A stretch of 64,000 nt of DNA from Sphingomonas sp. CCH21-G11 (lineage in GTDB: Bacteria; Pseudomonadota; Alphaproteobacteria; Sphingomonadales; Sphingomonadaceae): positions 62,001 through 126,000 of the forward strand of contig NZ_LSHX01000010.1 of NCBI RefSeq assembly GCF_001555965.1, in the 5' to 3' direction. A model generated the notes under the pieces. That model made no database searches, had not been told where the DNA came from, and was given only the letters and a program-made list of their open reading frames with translations. Every line of letters begins with the position of its first letter. Position 1 is the first letter of the stretch. This document shows positions 7,555 through 14,811 of the stretch, one piece after another. The translations under genes were made by a program, and so were the position numbers.

Positions 7555-8673
7555 ATGCTCACGGGGGACCGGGTCAAGTTCATTGGCCTGGTGTTCGGCG
7601 TCGCCTTCTCGACGCTGCTGATCACCCAGCAATTGACGATCTTCGTCAACCTGCTGCTGCGCGGCGCGGCGGCGGTGCATGAGGTGTCGACCGCGAACAT
7701 CTGGGTGATGGACCCGGCCGGGCGGACGCCCGACGTCACGTTGCCGATGCCATCTACCGACCTGCAGCGCGTGCGCGGCGTGCGCGGGGTCGCCTGGGCC
7801 ACGCCGATGATCCGCTCCGGGGCCAATGTGCGCACGCCCGAAGGCGATCTGGAGCCCGTGTCGGTGATCGGCGTCGACGATTCGACGCTGGTCGGCCTGC
7901 CGCGCACGATGCTGCGCGGCACGCGCGAATCGCTGTTCGAGCCCGATGCCGTGTTCATCGACGGGGTTGGCGGGCGCAAGCTTTTTGCGTCCGACGAGGC
8001 CGCGATGAACGTCCGGCTCGAGCTGAACGATCAGCGCGCGGTGGTCCGGGGCATCGTCGATGCCAACCCAACCTTCACCTCGACCGTCATCCTCTACACG
8101 CGCTATTCCAACGCGCTGAATTTCCTGCCCGGCACGCGCAACCGGCTGTCGTTCGTGCTGGTGCGCGCCGTCGATGGCGAGGCACCCGCCACCGTCGCCG
8201 CGCGCATCCAGCGCGAGACCGGGTTGCGCGCCCGCACGTCCGACCAATTCGCCCGCGACGGCATCGATTACATCATTCAGAACACCGGCATTCCGATCAA
8301 TTTCGGCATCACCGTCGCGCTGGGCGTCATCGTCGGCATCGCCATCGTCGGCCTGACCTTCAGCCTGTTCATCCGCGACAACATCAAGCAGTTCGGCGCG
8401 CTGAAGGCGATCGGGGTGACCAACGGCAAGATCCGGCTGATGGTCGCCGCGCAGTCGGCGCTGGTCGCGCTGATCGGCTATGGGCTGGGCCTGATCATGG
8501 CGGTGATGTTCGTCGTCTCCGGCGCGACCAATTCAGACACGTTCAAGGGCTTTTACACCCCCTATCAGATCCCCTTGATCGCCGCCGGCACGGTGGTGGT
8601 GATGATCCTGCTCACCGGCTTCCTGGCGCTGCGCCAGGTGCTCAAAACCGAACCGGCGGAGGTGTTCCGGTGA
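7555..8673 (+). CDS. ABC exporter permease (FtsX/DevC-type)
   Basis: This is the membrane subunit of an ABC exporter. From the first ATG (7555) it has 372 residues: a membrane helix at the N terminus, a large periplasmic domain (about residues 35-245), then three C-terminal helices (FGITVALGVIVGIAIVGLTF onward), the FtsX topology. Homologues normally begin with about nine more residues; here those are encoded (ATIWIAIR) but the codon where Met or Val-start is expected, 7528-7530, reads GTC and a stop lies at 7498, so no standard start exists upstream of 7555. Its stop overlaps the ATPase start (GTGA). It works with the ATPase, HlyD adaptor and outer-membrane factor that follow. Confidence 0.9.
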   Translation: MLTGDRVKFIGLVFGVAFSTLLITQQLTIFVNLLLRGAAAVHEVSTANIWVMDPAGRTPDVTLPMPSTDLQRVRGVRGVAWATPMIRSGANVRTPEGDLEPVSVIGVDDSTLVGLPRTMLRGTRESLFEPDAVFIDGVGGRKLFASDEAAMNVRLELNDQRAVVRGIVDANPTFTSTVILYTRYSNALNFLPGTRNRLSFVLVRAVDGEAPATVAARIQRETGLRARTSDQFARDGIDYIIQNTGIPINFGITVALGVIVGIAIVGLTFSLFIRDNIKQFGALKAIGVTNGKIRLMVAAQSALVALIGYGLGLIMAVMFVVSGATNSDTFKGFYTPYQIPLIAAGTVVVMILLTGFLALRQVLKTEPAEVFR

Positions 8674-9380
8674 GCGCGGACATCGCCATTCGCGTCGAGC
8701 ACGTCGCCAAGGATTTCCCGGTCGGCGACGACAGGATTCGCGTGCTGCACGACATCAGCGTCGACGTGAAGTCGGGCGAGCTGACCTATCTGGTCGGCGA
8801 ATCCGGATCGGGCAAGACGACGCTGATCTCGATCATCGCGGGCATCCTCTATCCGACCGAGGGGCAGGTGAACGTGTTCGGCACCGACATCTATCGGCTG
8901 ACCGACACGCAGCTGGTCAAGTTCCGGCTGAGCACGATCGGCTTCATCTTTCAGCAGTACAACCTGATTCCGTCGATCAGCGCCGCCGCCAATGCCGCCG
9001 TCCCGCTGATCGCCTCCGGCGTACCGCGCAAGGAGGCGATCGAGCGCGCGCGCGACCTGCTCGACAAGCTCAACATCGGCAACCAGGCCGACAAGCTGCC
9101 GCGCCAGCTGTCGGGGGGCCAGCAACAGCGCGTCGCGATCGGCCGCGCGCTCATCCATTCGCCGCGCCTCGTCGTCTGCGACGAGCCGACCGCGGCGCTC
9201 GATGCGCGTTCGGGCCGCCGCGTCATGGACCTGCTGCGCGAGGTTGCGCTGGCCCAGGACCGCGCGGTCATCATCGTCACCCACGACAACCGCGTCTTCG
9301 ACCTCGCCGACCGCATCCTGGCGATGGAGGACGGCCGCATCACCCATGACGGCAAGGAAATGCCGAAGGATCACGGATAA
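8670..9380 (+). CDS. ABC exporter ATP-binding protein
   Basis: This 236-residue ATPase energises the exporter. Motifs are complete: Walker A GESGSGKT (43-50), Q-loop FIFQQYN (93-99), signature LSGGQ (147-151), Walker B LVVCDEP (167-173) and the switch His in IIVTHDN (His205). The sequence groups with the MacB/LolD/DevA type that pairs with FtsX-like permeases. The start is GTG at 8670, overlapping the permease stop, so translation is coupled. The adaptor gene follows after 4 bases. Confidence 0.95.
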   Translation: MSADIAIRVEHVAKDFPVGDDRIRVLHDISVDVKSGELTYLVGESGSGKTTLISIIAGILYPTEGQVNVFGTDIYRLTDTQLVKFRLSTIGFIFQQYNLIPSISAAANAAVPLIASGVPRKEAIERARDLLDKLNIGNQADKLPRQLSGGQQQRVAIGRALIHSPRLVVCDEPTAALDARSGRRVMDLLREVALAQDRAVIIVTHDNRVFDLADRILAMEDGRITHDGKEMPKDHG

Positions 9381-9384
9381 GACC

Positions 9385-10365
9385 ATGGCAAAACTCAGCT
9401 TTTCGCGTCAAATCCTGCCCGTCGTCGCGATCGTCGGCATCATCGTCGCCGCGATCCTGGTGGCCCGCAGCCAGCCCGATCGCGGCATGACCCAGCCGGT
9501 CGAGACCCCGGCCCAGGCCCCCGCCGCCCAGCGTGGCGGCAGCGTGGCGGGCTCGGGCGTCGTCGAACCGTCCAGCGAGCTGATCGAAGTGGGGGCGTTC
9601 ATCCCCGGCGTGGTCGACCGGGTCTATGTCCAGGCCGGCGATCAGGTCGCGGCGGGTCAGCCGCTTTTCTCGATCGACAGCCGCGACGCCCGTGCCGCGG
9701 TGAACGAGGCGGAAGCGCGCCTCGAGCGCCTGCGCCGCAGCGTCGCGGCAGCGCGCACGACGCTGAACGTCGCGCGCCGCCAGCTCGCACTCTACAGCTC
9801 CGTCACCGACGAACGCGCGGTGTCGCGCCAGGAGGTCATCGATCGTCAGGGCGTGGTCGAGGACGCGGAGGCGCGGCTCGCCGTGGCGCTGGCCGAGGTG
9901 CGCGAGGCGGAGGCGCAGCTTGAATCCGCGCGCGTCACGCTCGCGCGGCTGACCGTCCGGGCGCCGCGCGCGGCCGAGGTGCTGCAGGTCCGCACGCGCG
10001 AAGGGCAATATGCGACTGCCGGGCCGGCGCCGGGCAATTCGGCCGAGCCGCTGTTGACGCTGGGGGTCACCCGCCCGCTGCACGTCCGCGTCGACATCGA
10101 CGAGAATGAGATCGACAAGGTCGCGCTCGAACGCGGCGCGATCATCAGCCCGCGCGGCAATGCCACGAGCCGCATCCAGGCCAGCTTCGTGCGCGCCGAG
10201 CCGCTGGTCATTCCCAAGCGGTCGCTGACCAACGCATCGACCGAGCGGGTCGACATCCGCGTGCTCCAGCTGATCTATGCGCTGCCGGCCGAGGGGCATC
10301 AGCTGTTCGTCGGGCAGCAGGTCGACGCGTTCGTCCCCGCGCGCCGGGCGAGTGCCGCGAAATGA
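9385..10365 (+). CDS. HlyD-family periplasmic adaptor of the ABC exporter
   Basis: The membrane fusion protein bridges the inner-membrane ABC unit and the outer-membrane channel. I start at ATG 9385, just after the ATPase stop and preceded by GGATAAGA; this gives 326 residues with a membrane anchor at residues 9-29. A lipoyl half-motif (VDRVYVQAGDQVAAGQPLF), a long coiled-coil hairpin rich in Ala, Arg and Glu (about 95-195) and a second half-motif (LTVRAPRAAEVLQV) follow, then a beta-barrel domain. Its stop overlaps the start of the outer-membrane factor (ATGA). Confidence 0.92.
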   Translation: MAKLSFSRQILPVVAIVGIIVAAILVARSQPDRGMTQPVETPAQAPAAQRGGSVAGSGVVEPSSELIEVGAFIPGVVDRVYVQAGDQVAAGQPLFSIDSRDARAAVNEAEARLERLRRSVAAARTTLNVARRQLALYSSVTDERAVSRQEVIDRQGVVEDAEARLAVALAEVREAEAQLESARVTLARLTVRAPRAAEVLQVRTREGQYATAGPAPGNSAEPLLTLGVTRPLHVRVDIDENEIDKVALERGAIISPRGNATSRIQASFVRAEPLVIPKRSLTNASTERVDIRVLQLIYALPAEGHQLFVGQQVDAFVPARRASAAK

Positions 10366-11774
10366 GCCGCCGGCACCTGTTGAGCGGCCTCTCCGCGACC
10401 GCGCTGGCGCTCGCCGCCTGCGCCCCGGTCGAACGGCCGCCGGCGCCCGGCAGCATTGCCCTGCCCGATGCCTTCGCGCTGCTCGATCGCCAGGCCAGCG
10501 CGAGCGGCACGCTGCCCGATCTGCTGCCCAGCCAGGACCCGGCCTTTGTCGCGCTGAATGCTCGCGCGATGGCGGACGCGCCGGAGCTGGCGATCGCGGT
10601 GGCGCGGATCGATGCCGCCCGCGCGGGGCTGCGCGGCGCGGGCGCGGAACGCTTGCCCAACATCACGGCTGGCGGCGATGGATCGCGGCGGCGAATCAGC
10701 GCCGCTCAGTTCGCCGGCCTGCCCGACGGCATCGAGATCCAGCGCTATGTCAGCAATTTCAGCGCGTCCGCTGATGCCAGCTGGGACATCGACCTGTTCG
10801 GGCGACTGCGCGCCGGACAGCGCGCGGCCGCCGCGCGGCTCGACGCGGCAACGGCGGATGCCGCGGCGGTGCGGCTTGCGCTCGCCACCGACATTGCCCG
10901 CGCGGTACTCGATTATCGCGATCTCGCCGGGCGCACGGCGCTGGTCCGCGACGATCTGGCGAGTGCGGATGCGCTGGCGGAAGTGACGGGCGTGCGCGCC
11001 CGGGCGGGCATCGTCCCCGGATTCGACCTGGTTCGCGCCCAGTCGCTCGCCGCCGAAGCGCAATCGCGGCTCGACGCGATCGCGGGCGAGCGCGCCGCGA
11101 TCATCGGCCGATTGGTCACGCTGACCGGCGCGCCCGCCGATACGATCCTGGCGGCCCTTGAGCCGGCGCAGCCGGTGCCGGCGATCACCCCTGGCCTGCC
11201 GACGCTCGAAGTGCCGTCAGTGCTCTTGCGTCGCCGTCCCGACGTCGCGGCGGCCGAACGCCGCCTCGCCGCTGCCGATGCCGATATCGCAGCCGCCGCG
11301 GCCGAGCGCTTCCCGACGTTCAGCATCACCGGCAGCATCGGCCTGCTCGCGCTGGCGTTCGGCGACCTGTTCAACGAGGAGGCGATTACCGGGTCGCTCG
11401 GCGGATCGATCGCCGGGCCGCTGCTCGATTTCGGCCGCATCGGCGCCCGGATCGACCAGCGCGAGGCGGAAGCGCGCGAAGCATTCGCCACCTATCGCCG
11501 CGCGCTCTTCACCGCGCTGGGCGAAACCGAAGCCGCGCTCGGCGCGCTCGACGCAGCCGCGAAACGGGCGGGCGCCCTGTCGCGCCAGGCCGAACTCGAC
11601 CGTGACGCCGCGCAGCTAGCACGCGAACGCTATCGCCGCGGCCTCGATACCTTCCTCACCGTCCTCGACGCCGAACGCACCAGCTACGCCTCGCGCCAGT
11701 CGGCGATCACCGCCCAGGCGGAAGTCGCGCGCGCACGGGTGGCGCTGTATCGGGCGGTTGGCGGGGAAGGCTGA
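10362..11774 (+). CDS. Outer-membrane efflux channel lipoprotein (NodT/OprM family)
   Basis: This 470-residue protein forms the outer-membrane tunnel of the tripartite exporter. The N terminus is a lipoprotein signal with lipobox LALAAC. Two repeats of the OEP helical hairpin are visible (SWDIDLFGRLRAGQRAA and SIAGPLLDFGRIGARIDQ), plus the conserved VLLRRRPDVAAAERRLAAA stretch. It ends the four-gene operon permease-ATPase-adaptor-channel. Most outer-membrane factors work with RND pumps; here linkage to an ABC unit with a HlyD adaptor implies an ABC-type tripartite exporter. Confidence 0.93.
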   Translation: MSRRHLLSGLSATALALAACAPVERPPAPGSIALPDAFALLDRQASASGTLPDLLPSQDPAFVALNARAMADAPELAIAVARIDAARAGLRGAGAERLPNITAGGDGSRRRISAAQFAGLPDGIEIQRYVSNFSASADASWDIDLFGRLRAGQRAAAARLDAATADAAAVRLALATDIARAVLDYRDLAGRTALVRDDLASADALAEVTGVRARAGIVPGFDLVRAQSLAAEAQSRLDAIAGERAAIIGRLVTLTGAPADTILAALEPAQPVPAITPGLPTLEVPSVLLRRRPDVAAAERRLAAADADIAAAAAERFPTFSITGSIGLLALAFGDLFNEEAITGSLGGSIAGPLLDFGRIGARIDQREAEAREAFATYRRALFTALGETEAALGALDAAAKRAGALSRQAELDRDAAQLARERYRRGLDTFLTVLDAERTSYASRQSAITAQAEVARARVALYRAVGGEG

Positions 11775-11790
11775 GGGGGCGGTTGCGCAC

Positions 11791-11972
11791 GTCCTTCGAT
11801 ACGCCGCTTCGACAGGCTCAGCGGCTACTCAGGATGAGCGGTGTTTGGCTTACGGTGGGAAGATTTTCCAGACCGCTCATCCTGAGTAGCGACTAAGCCC
11901 TTCGACGCCGCCTGCGGCGTCGCTCAGGATAAACTTCGGCTTTGCCGAAGCCGAAGGCGCGTATCGAAGGAC
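11791..11972. repeat. Intergenic repeat element with nested inverted repeats
   Basis: A 182-base element is framed by a perfect 14-base inverted repeat (11791-11804 and 11959-11972, GTCCTTCGATACGC and its complement). Inside it lie an 18-base perfect inverted repeat (11825-11842 and 11872-11889), a GC hairpin (11905-11920, ACGCCG/CGGCGT) and a further 7-base hairpin (11934-11940 and 11944-11950). The motif words (GCTCAGGAT, CTTCGA) are typical of dispersed repeats in sphingomonad genomes. It fills most of the gap between the exporter operon and dinB and carries no open frame of note. Confidence 0.75.
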
Positions 11973-12012
11973 ATTCTCGGCACCCCCCTCCCCAACCCCC
12001 ACGAACCGCGCT

Positions 12013-13110
12013 ATGGAACACAGCGTGAACGAAGCACCGATCCGCAAGATCATCCATGTCGACATGGACGCCTTCTTCGCGTCGGTCGAACAGCGTGACG
12101 ATCCCGCGTTGCGCGGCCTGCCGGTCGCGGTGGGTGGCGGCACGCGCGGGGTGGTCGCGGCGGCCAGTTACGAGGCGCGGCGCTTTGGCGTGCGCTCGGC
12201 CATGCCGTCGGTCACCGCGCGGCGGCTGTGCCCGGACCTGATCTTCGTCAAGCCGCGCTTCGACGCCTATCGCGCGGTCAGCGAACAGATCCGCGCGATC
12301 TTCCTCGACTATACCCCGCATGTCGAACCGCTGAGCCTCGACGAAGCCTATCTGGACGTGACCCACGACCTGAAGGGCATCGGGCTTGCCACCCCGATCG
12401 CGCGTGAAATCCGGGCCCGCATCCGCGCGGACACCGGGCTGACCGCGTCCGCCGGCGTCTCCTACAACAAGTTCCTCGCCAAGCTGGCATCCGACCAGAA
12501 CAAGCCCGACGGGCTGTGCGTGATCACACCCGACCGCGCGCTCGATTTCGTCGCGGGGTTGCCGGTCAAACGCTTTCACGGCGTCGGCCCGAAGACGGCG
12601 GAGCGCATGGCGCGGCTGGGCATCCACACCGGGCTCGACCTGCGCGGGGTGGAGATGAGCGTTCTCGAACGGCATTTCGGCAGCAGCGCGCGCTACTACC
12701 ATGATCTCGCGCGCGGCATCTGTCACCGCCAGGTGCGCGCCGACCGCGAACGCAAGTCGATCGGCGCGGAGGACACCTTCGCCACCGACCTGTCCGACCC
12801 CCGCGCGCTCGGCGAAGAGCTCGACCGCATCGGCGCAACGGTATGGCGGCGGATCGCGGTCAAGGACGATGTCGCCGGCCGCACCGTCACGCTGAAGGTC
12901 AAATATCAGGATTTCCGCATCATCACCCGTGCCCGCTCGCTCGACCGGCCGGTGCGGGACGAAGCCGAGTTCGTGGCGGTCGGCCGTGACCTGCTGGCCA
13001 GCGTGTTGCCGGTGCCGAAGCCGGTGCGGCTGCTGGGGCTGACGCTGTCCAACCTGTCTCGTGGCGCGGTGGTGGCCGACCCGATCGCGCCGGAATTGCC
13101 GTTAAGGTAA
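12013..13110 (+). CDS. dinB: DNA polymerase IV
   Basis: Y-family translesion polymerase of 365 residues. The palm motif IIHVDMDAFFASVEQRDDP holds the first catalytic Asp, and LSLDEAYLDVT holds the second acidic pair; AGVSYNKFLAKLASDQNKPDG is the conserved thumb approach; FHGVGPKTAERMARLGI is the helix-hairpin-helix; the C-terminal little finger follows (TVTLKVKYQDFRIITRAR). ATG 12013 is the first start but has no ribosome site; GTG 12025 has GGAA six bases upstream and gives a typical N terminus, so the true protein may be four residues shorter. An SOS-type box overlaps the start. The gene is convergent with the deacylase gene, with a perfect inverted repeat between. Confidence 0.95.
   Translation: MEHSVNEAPIRKIIHVDMDAFFASVEQRDDPALRGLPVAVGGGTRGVVAAASYEARRFGVRSAMPSVTARRLCPDLIFVKPRFDAYRAVSEQIRAIFLDYTPHVEPLSLDEAYLDVTHDLKGIGLATPIAREIRARIRADTGLTASAGVSYNKFLAKLASDQNKPDGLCVITPDRALDFVAGLPVKRFHGVGPKTAERMARLGIHTGLDLRGVEMSVLERHFGSSARYYHDLARGICHRQVRADRERKSIGAEDTFATDLSDPRALGEELDRIGATVWRRIAVKDDVAGRTVTLKVKYQDFRIITRARSLDRPVRDEAEFVAVGRDLLASVLPVPKPVRLLGLTLSNLSRGAVVADPIAPELPLR
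12016..12030 (+). promoter_or_regulatory. Candidate alphaproteobacterial SOS (LexA) box
   Basis: GAAC at 12016-12019 and GAAC at 12027-12030 are separated by exactly 7 bases. Direct repeat GAAC-N7-GAAC (or its complement GTTC-N7-GTTC) is the LexA site of Alphaproteobacteria. It overlaps the beginning of dinB, a gene often under SOS control. If it is real, translation may begin at GTG 12025 or LexA may act inside the 5' end of the gene. Confidence 0.5.
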
Positions 13111-13111
13111 A

Positions 13112-13193
13112 GTTTCTCGACTTCGCTCGAAACGAACGGAAACGCGGAGAAGCGTGAAAATGAATCCGTTCGTTTCGAGCGAAGTCGAGAAAC
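13112..13193. repeat. Perfect 29-base inverted repeat between convergent genes
   Basis: Two perfect 29-base arms (13112-13140 and 13165-13193) are separated by 24 bases. The arms contain TCTCGACTTCGCTCG. The element starts one base after the dinB stop and ends 7 bases before the deacylase stop, so it can act as a terminator for both genes. A degenerate relative lies at 30091-30164, which shows it belongs to a dispersed family rather than being a one-off terminator. Confidence 0.8.
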
Positions 13194-13200
13194 GTGCTCC

Positions 13201-14811
13201 CTACCTCGCCCCACACCCGGCCGGCCGCGGGCGCAGCAACGCCCTGCCCGCCCGTGCGCCGGTCGCCTGGTCGCGCGCCAGTGCCAATACCCCGTTGACG
13301 AAGAGCGCGTCGACGCCGACCGCCGGCACGCGCGGATTCACATAGTCGGCGCGCGGCGCATAGCGATCGGGATCGATCACGACGACGTCGGCGAAATAGC
13401 CGGGGCGCAGATAGCCGCGTTCGGCGATGCGATAGATGTCGGCGACCGCGCCGCTCGACCGGCGGATCATGGTGGCCAGATCAATCACGCCCCGCTTGCG
13501 GACATATTCGGCATAGAGCCGCGGATAGGTAGCGTATTGGCGCGGATGGCCGTTCGACCCGTCCGATCCGCTGACCACCCAGGGCTGACGCATGATCAGG
13601 TCGATATCGGCGTCGATCATGTTGAACGACGCGACGCCGGTACCCGCCGCGCGATCGCCGTCGGCGCTGGCCACGCGCAGAATCCGGATCGCGGCATCGA
13701 TCGGGTCGACGCGCCACTGCGTCGCCATCTGCTCCAGCGTCTGCCCGGTCCATGGATGCCCGGCGCTGGTCAGCAACAAGCTGGCGGCCCCGCCGCGCCG
13801 GCGCAGATTCTCAGCCATCTCCGCCTTGATCCGCGCCAGCGTCGCCGGCGCATCGAACCGGGCGATCATTGTGCGATAGCCGCCATCGACCGCCCAGCGC
13901 GGCACGAGCGCGGCGTCAAGGCTGGAGCCCGATGCATTCCACGGATACTGATCCGCCGTCACGTCGATGCCGTCGCGCCGTGCCGCCTCGATCTCCGCGA
14001 TCAGTTGCGGCGCCTGGCCATGCACGTCGACGCCCAGCGCCTTGAGGTGCGCGAAATGCACCGGCAAGCCGGCCTCGCGCCCGATCTGGATCGCTTCGCG
14101 CACCGAGGCGATCAGGCCGATGGTGTAGCTCGATTCATCGCGCTGATGGGTGTCATAGATGCCGCCGCGCGACGCAGCCTCGCGGGCAAGCGCGATCACT
14201 TCGTCGGTCTTGGCAAAGCTTTGCGGGGCATAGAACAGGCCGGTCGAGAAACCGAGCGCGCCCTGGCACATCGCATCGGCGACCAGCGCGCGTTCGCTAG
14301 CCAGTTCCTCCGGCGTCGGTGCCCGGTCGACTTCGCCCAGCACGCGCGTGCGCACTGCGCCGAAGCCGACGAACGCCGCGACATTGGTGCCGACGCCGCT
14401 TTGCGCGATCTTGGTCAGGTCGGCAGCGACATCGGGCGTGCCGCCGCCGTCGACCCCGTGGATGATCGTCGTCACCCCCTGCGCCAGCCAGGGCAGGTTC
14501 TGGCGGGCGACGGGATCGTCCGAGCGGATATAGCTGTCGGGGTGGGTGTGCGGGTCGATGAAACCCGGCGCGACGATGCGGCCGGCGGCGTCGATCACCT
14601 GCTTGCCGGGTGTTCCGCGCGACGGACCGACATAAGTGATCCGGTCGCCGGTCAGTTCGACATCGCCGACCACCGGCGACCCGGTGCCGCCGTCATAGAT
14701 GGTGCCGCCGCGAATGACGACGTCTGCGGTCGCCGTAGTGCTCGGCGGCAACGTGGCGCACCCGCTGGCGGCCGCCAGCAGCACCCATGCCCAGATCCGA
14801 TTGCGCTTCAT
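13201..14811 (-). CDS. N-acyl-D-amino acid deacylase-type amidohydrolase, lipoprotein
   Basis: I start at ATG 14811 (MKRNRIWAWVLLAAASGC), giving 536 residues with a lipobox ASGC at Cys18. It is a metal-dependent amidohydrolase: PHTHPDS (His88/His90) for metal binding, ALGFSTGLFY, HFAHLKALG, DQYPWNASGSSL and the late Asp in VVSGSDGSNGHPR. This is the D-aminoacylase/N-acyl-D-glutamate deacylase branch, which frees D-amino acids from N-acyl forms. As a lipoprotein it should act in the periplasm. Its ATG overlaps the stop of the acylase gene by 4 bases, so the two enzymes are coupled. Substrate is not fixed by sequence; dipeptidase activity is possible. Confidence 0.88.
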   Translation of the reverse strand: MKRNRIWAWVLLAAASGCATLPPSTTATADVVIRGGTIYDGGTGSPVVGDVELTGDRITYVGPSRGTPGKQVIDAAGRIVAPGFIDPHTHPDSYIRSDDPVARQNLPWLAQGVTTIIHGVDGGGTPDVAADLTKIAQSGVGTNVAAFVGFGAVRTRVLGEVDRAPTPEELASERALVADAMCQGALGFSTGLFYAPQSFAKTDEVIALAREAASRGGIYDTHQRDESSYTIGLIASVREAIQIGREAGLPVHFAHLKALGVDVHGQAPQLIAEIEAARRDGIDVTADQYPWNASGSSLDAALVPRWAVDGGYRTMIARFDAPATLARIKAEMAENLRRRGGAASLLLTSAGHPWTGQTLEQMATQWRVDPIDAAIRILRVASADGDRAAGTGVASFNMIDADIDLIMRQPWVVSGSDGSNGHPRQYATYPRLYAEYVRKRGVIDLATMIRRSSGAVADIYRIAERGYLRPGYFADVVVIDPDRYAPRADYVNPRVPAVGVDALFVNGVLALARDQATGARAGRALLRPRPAGCGAR

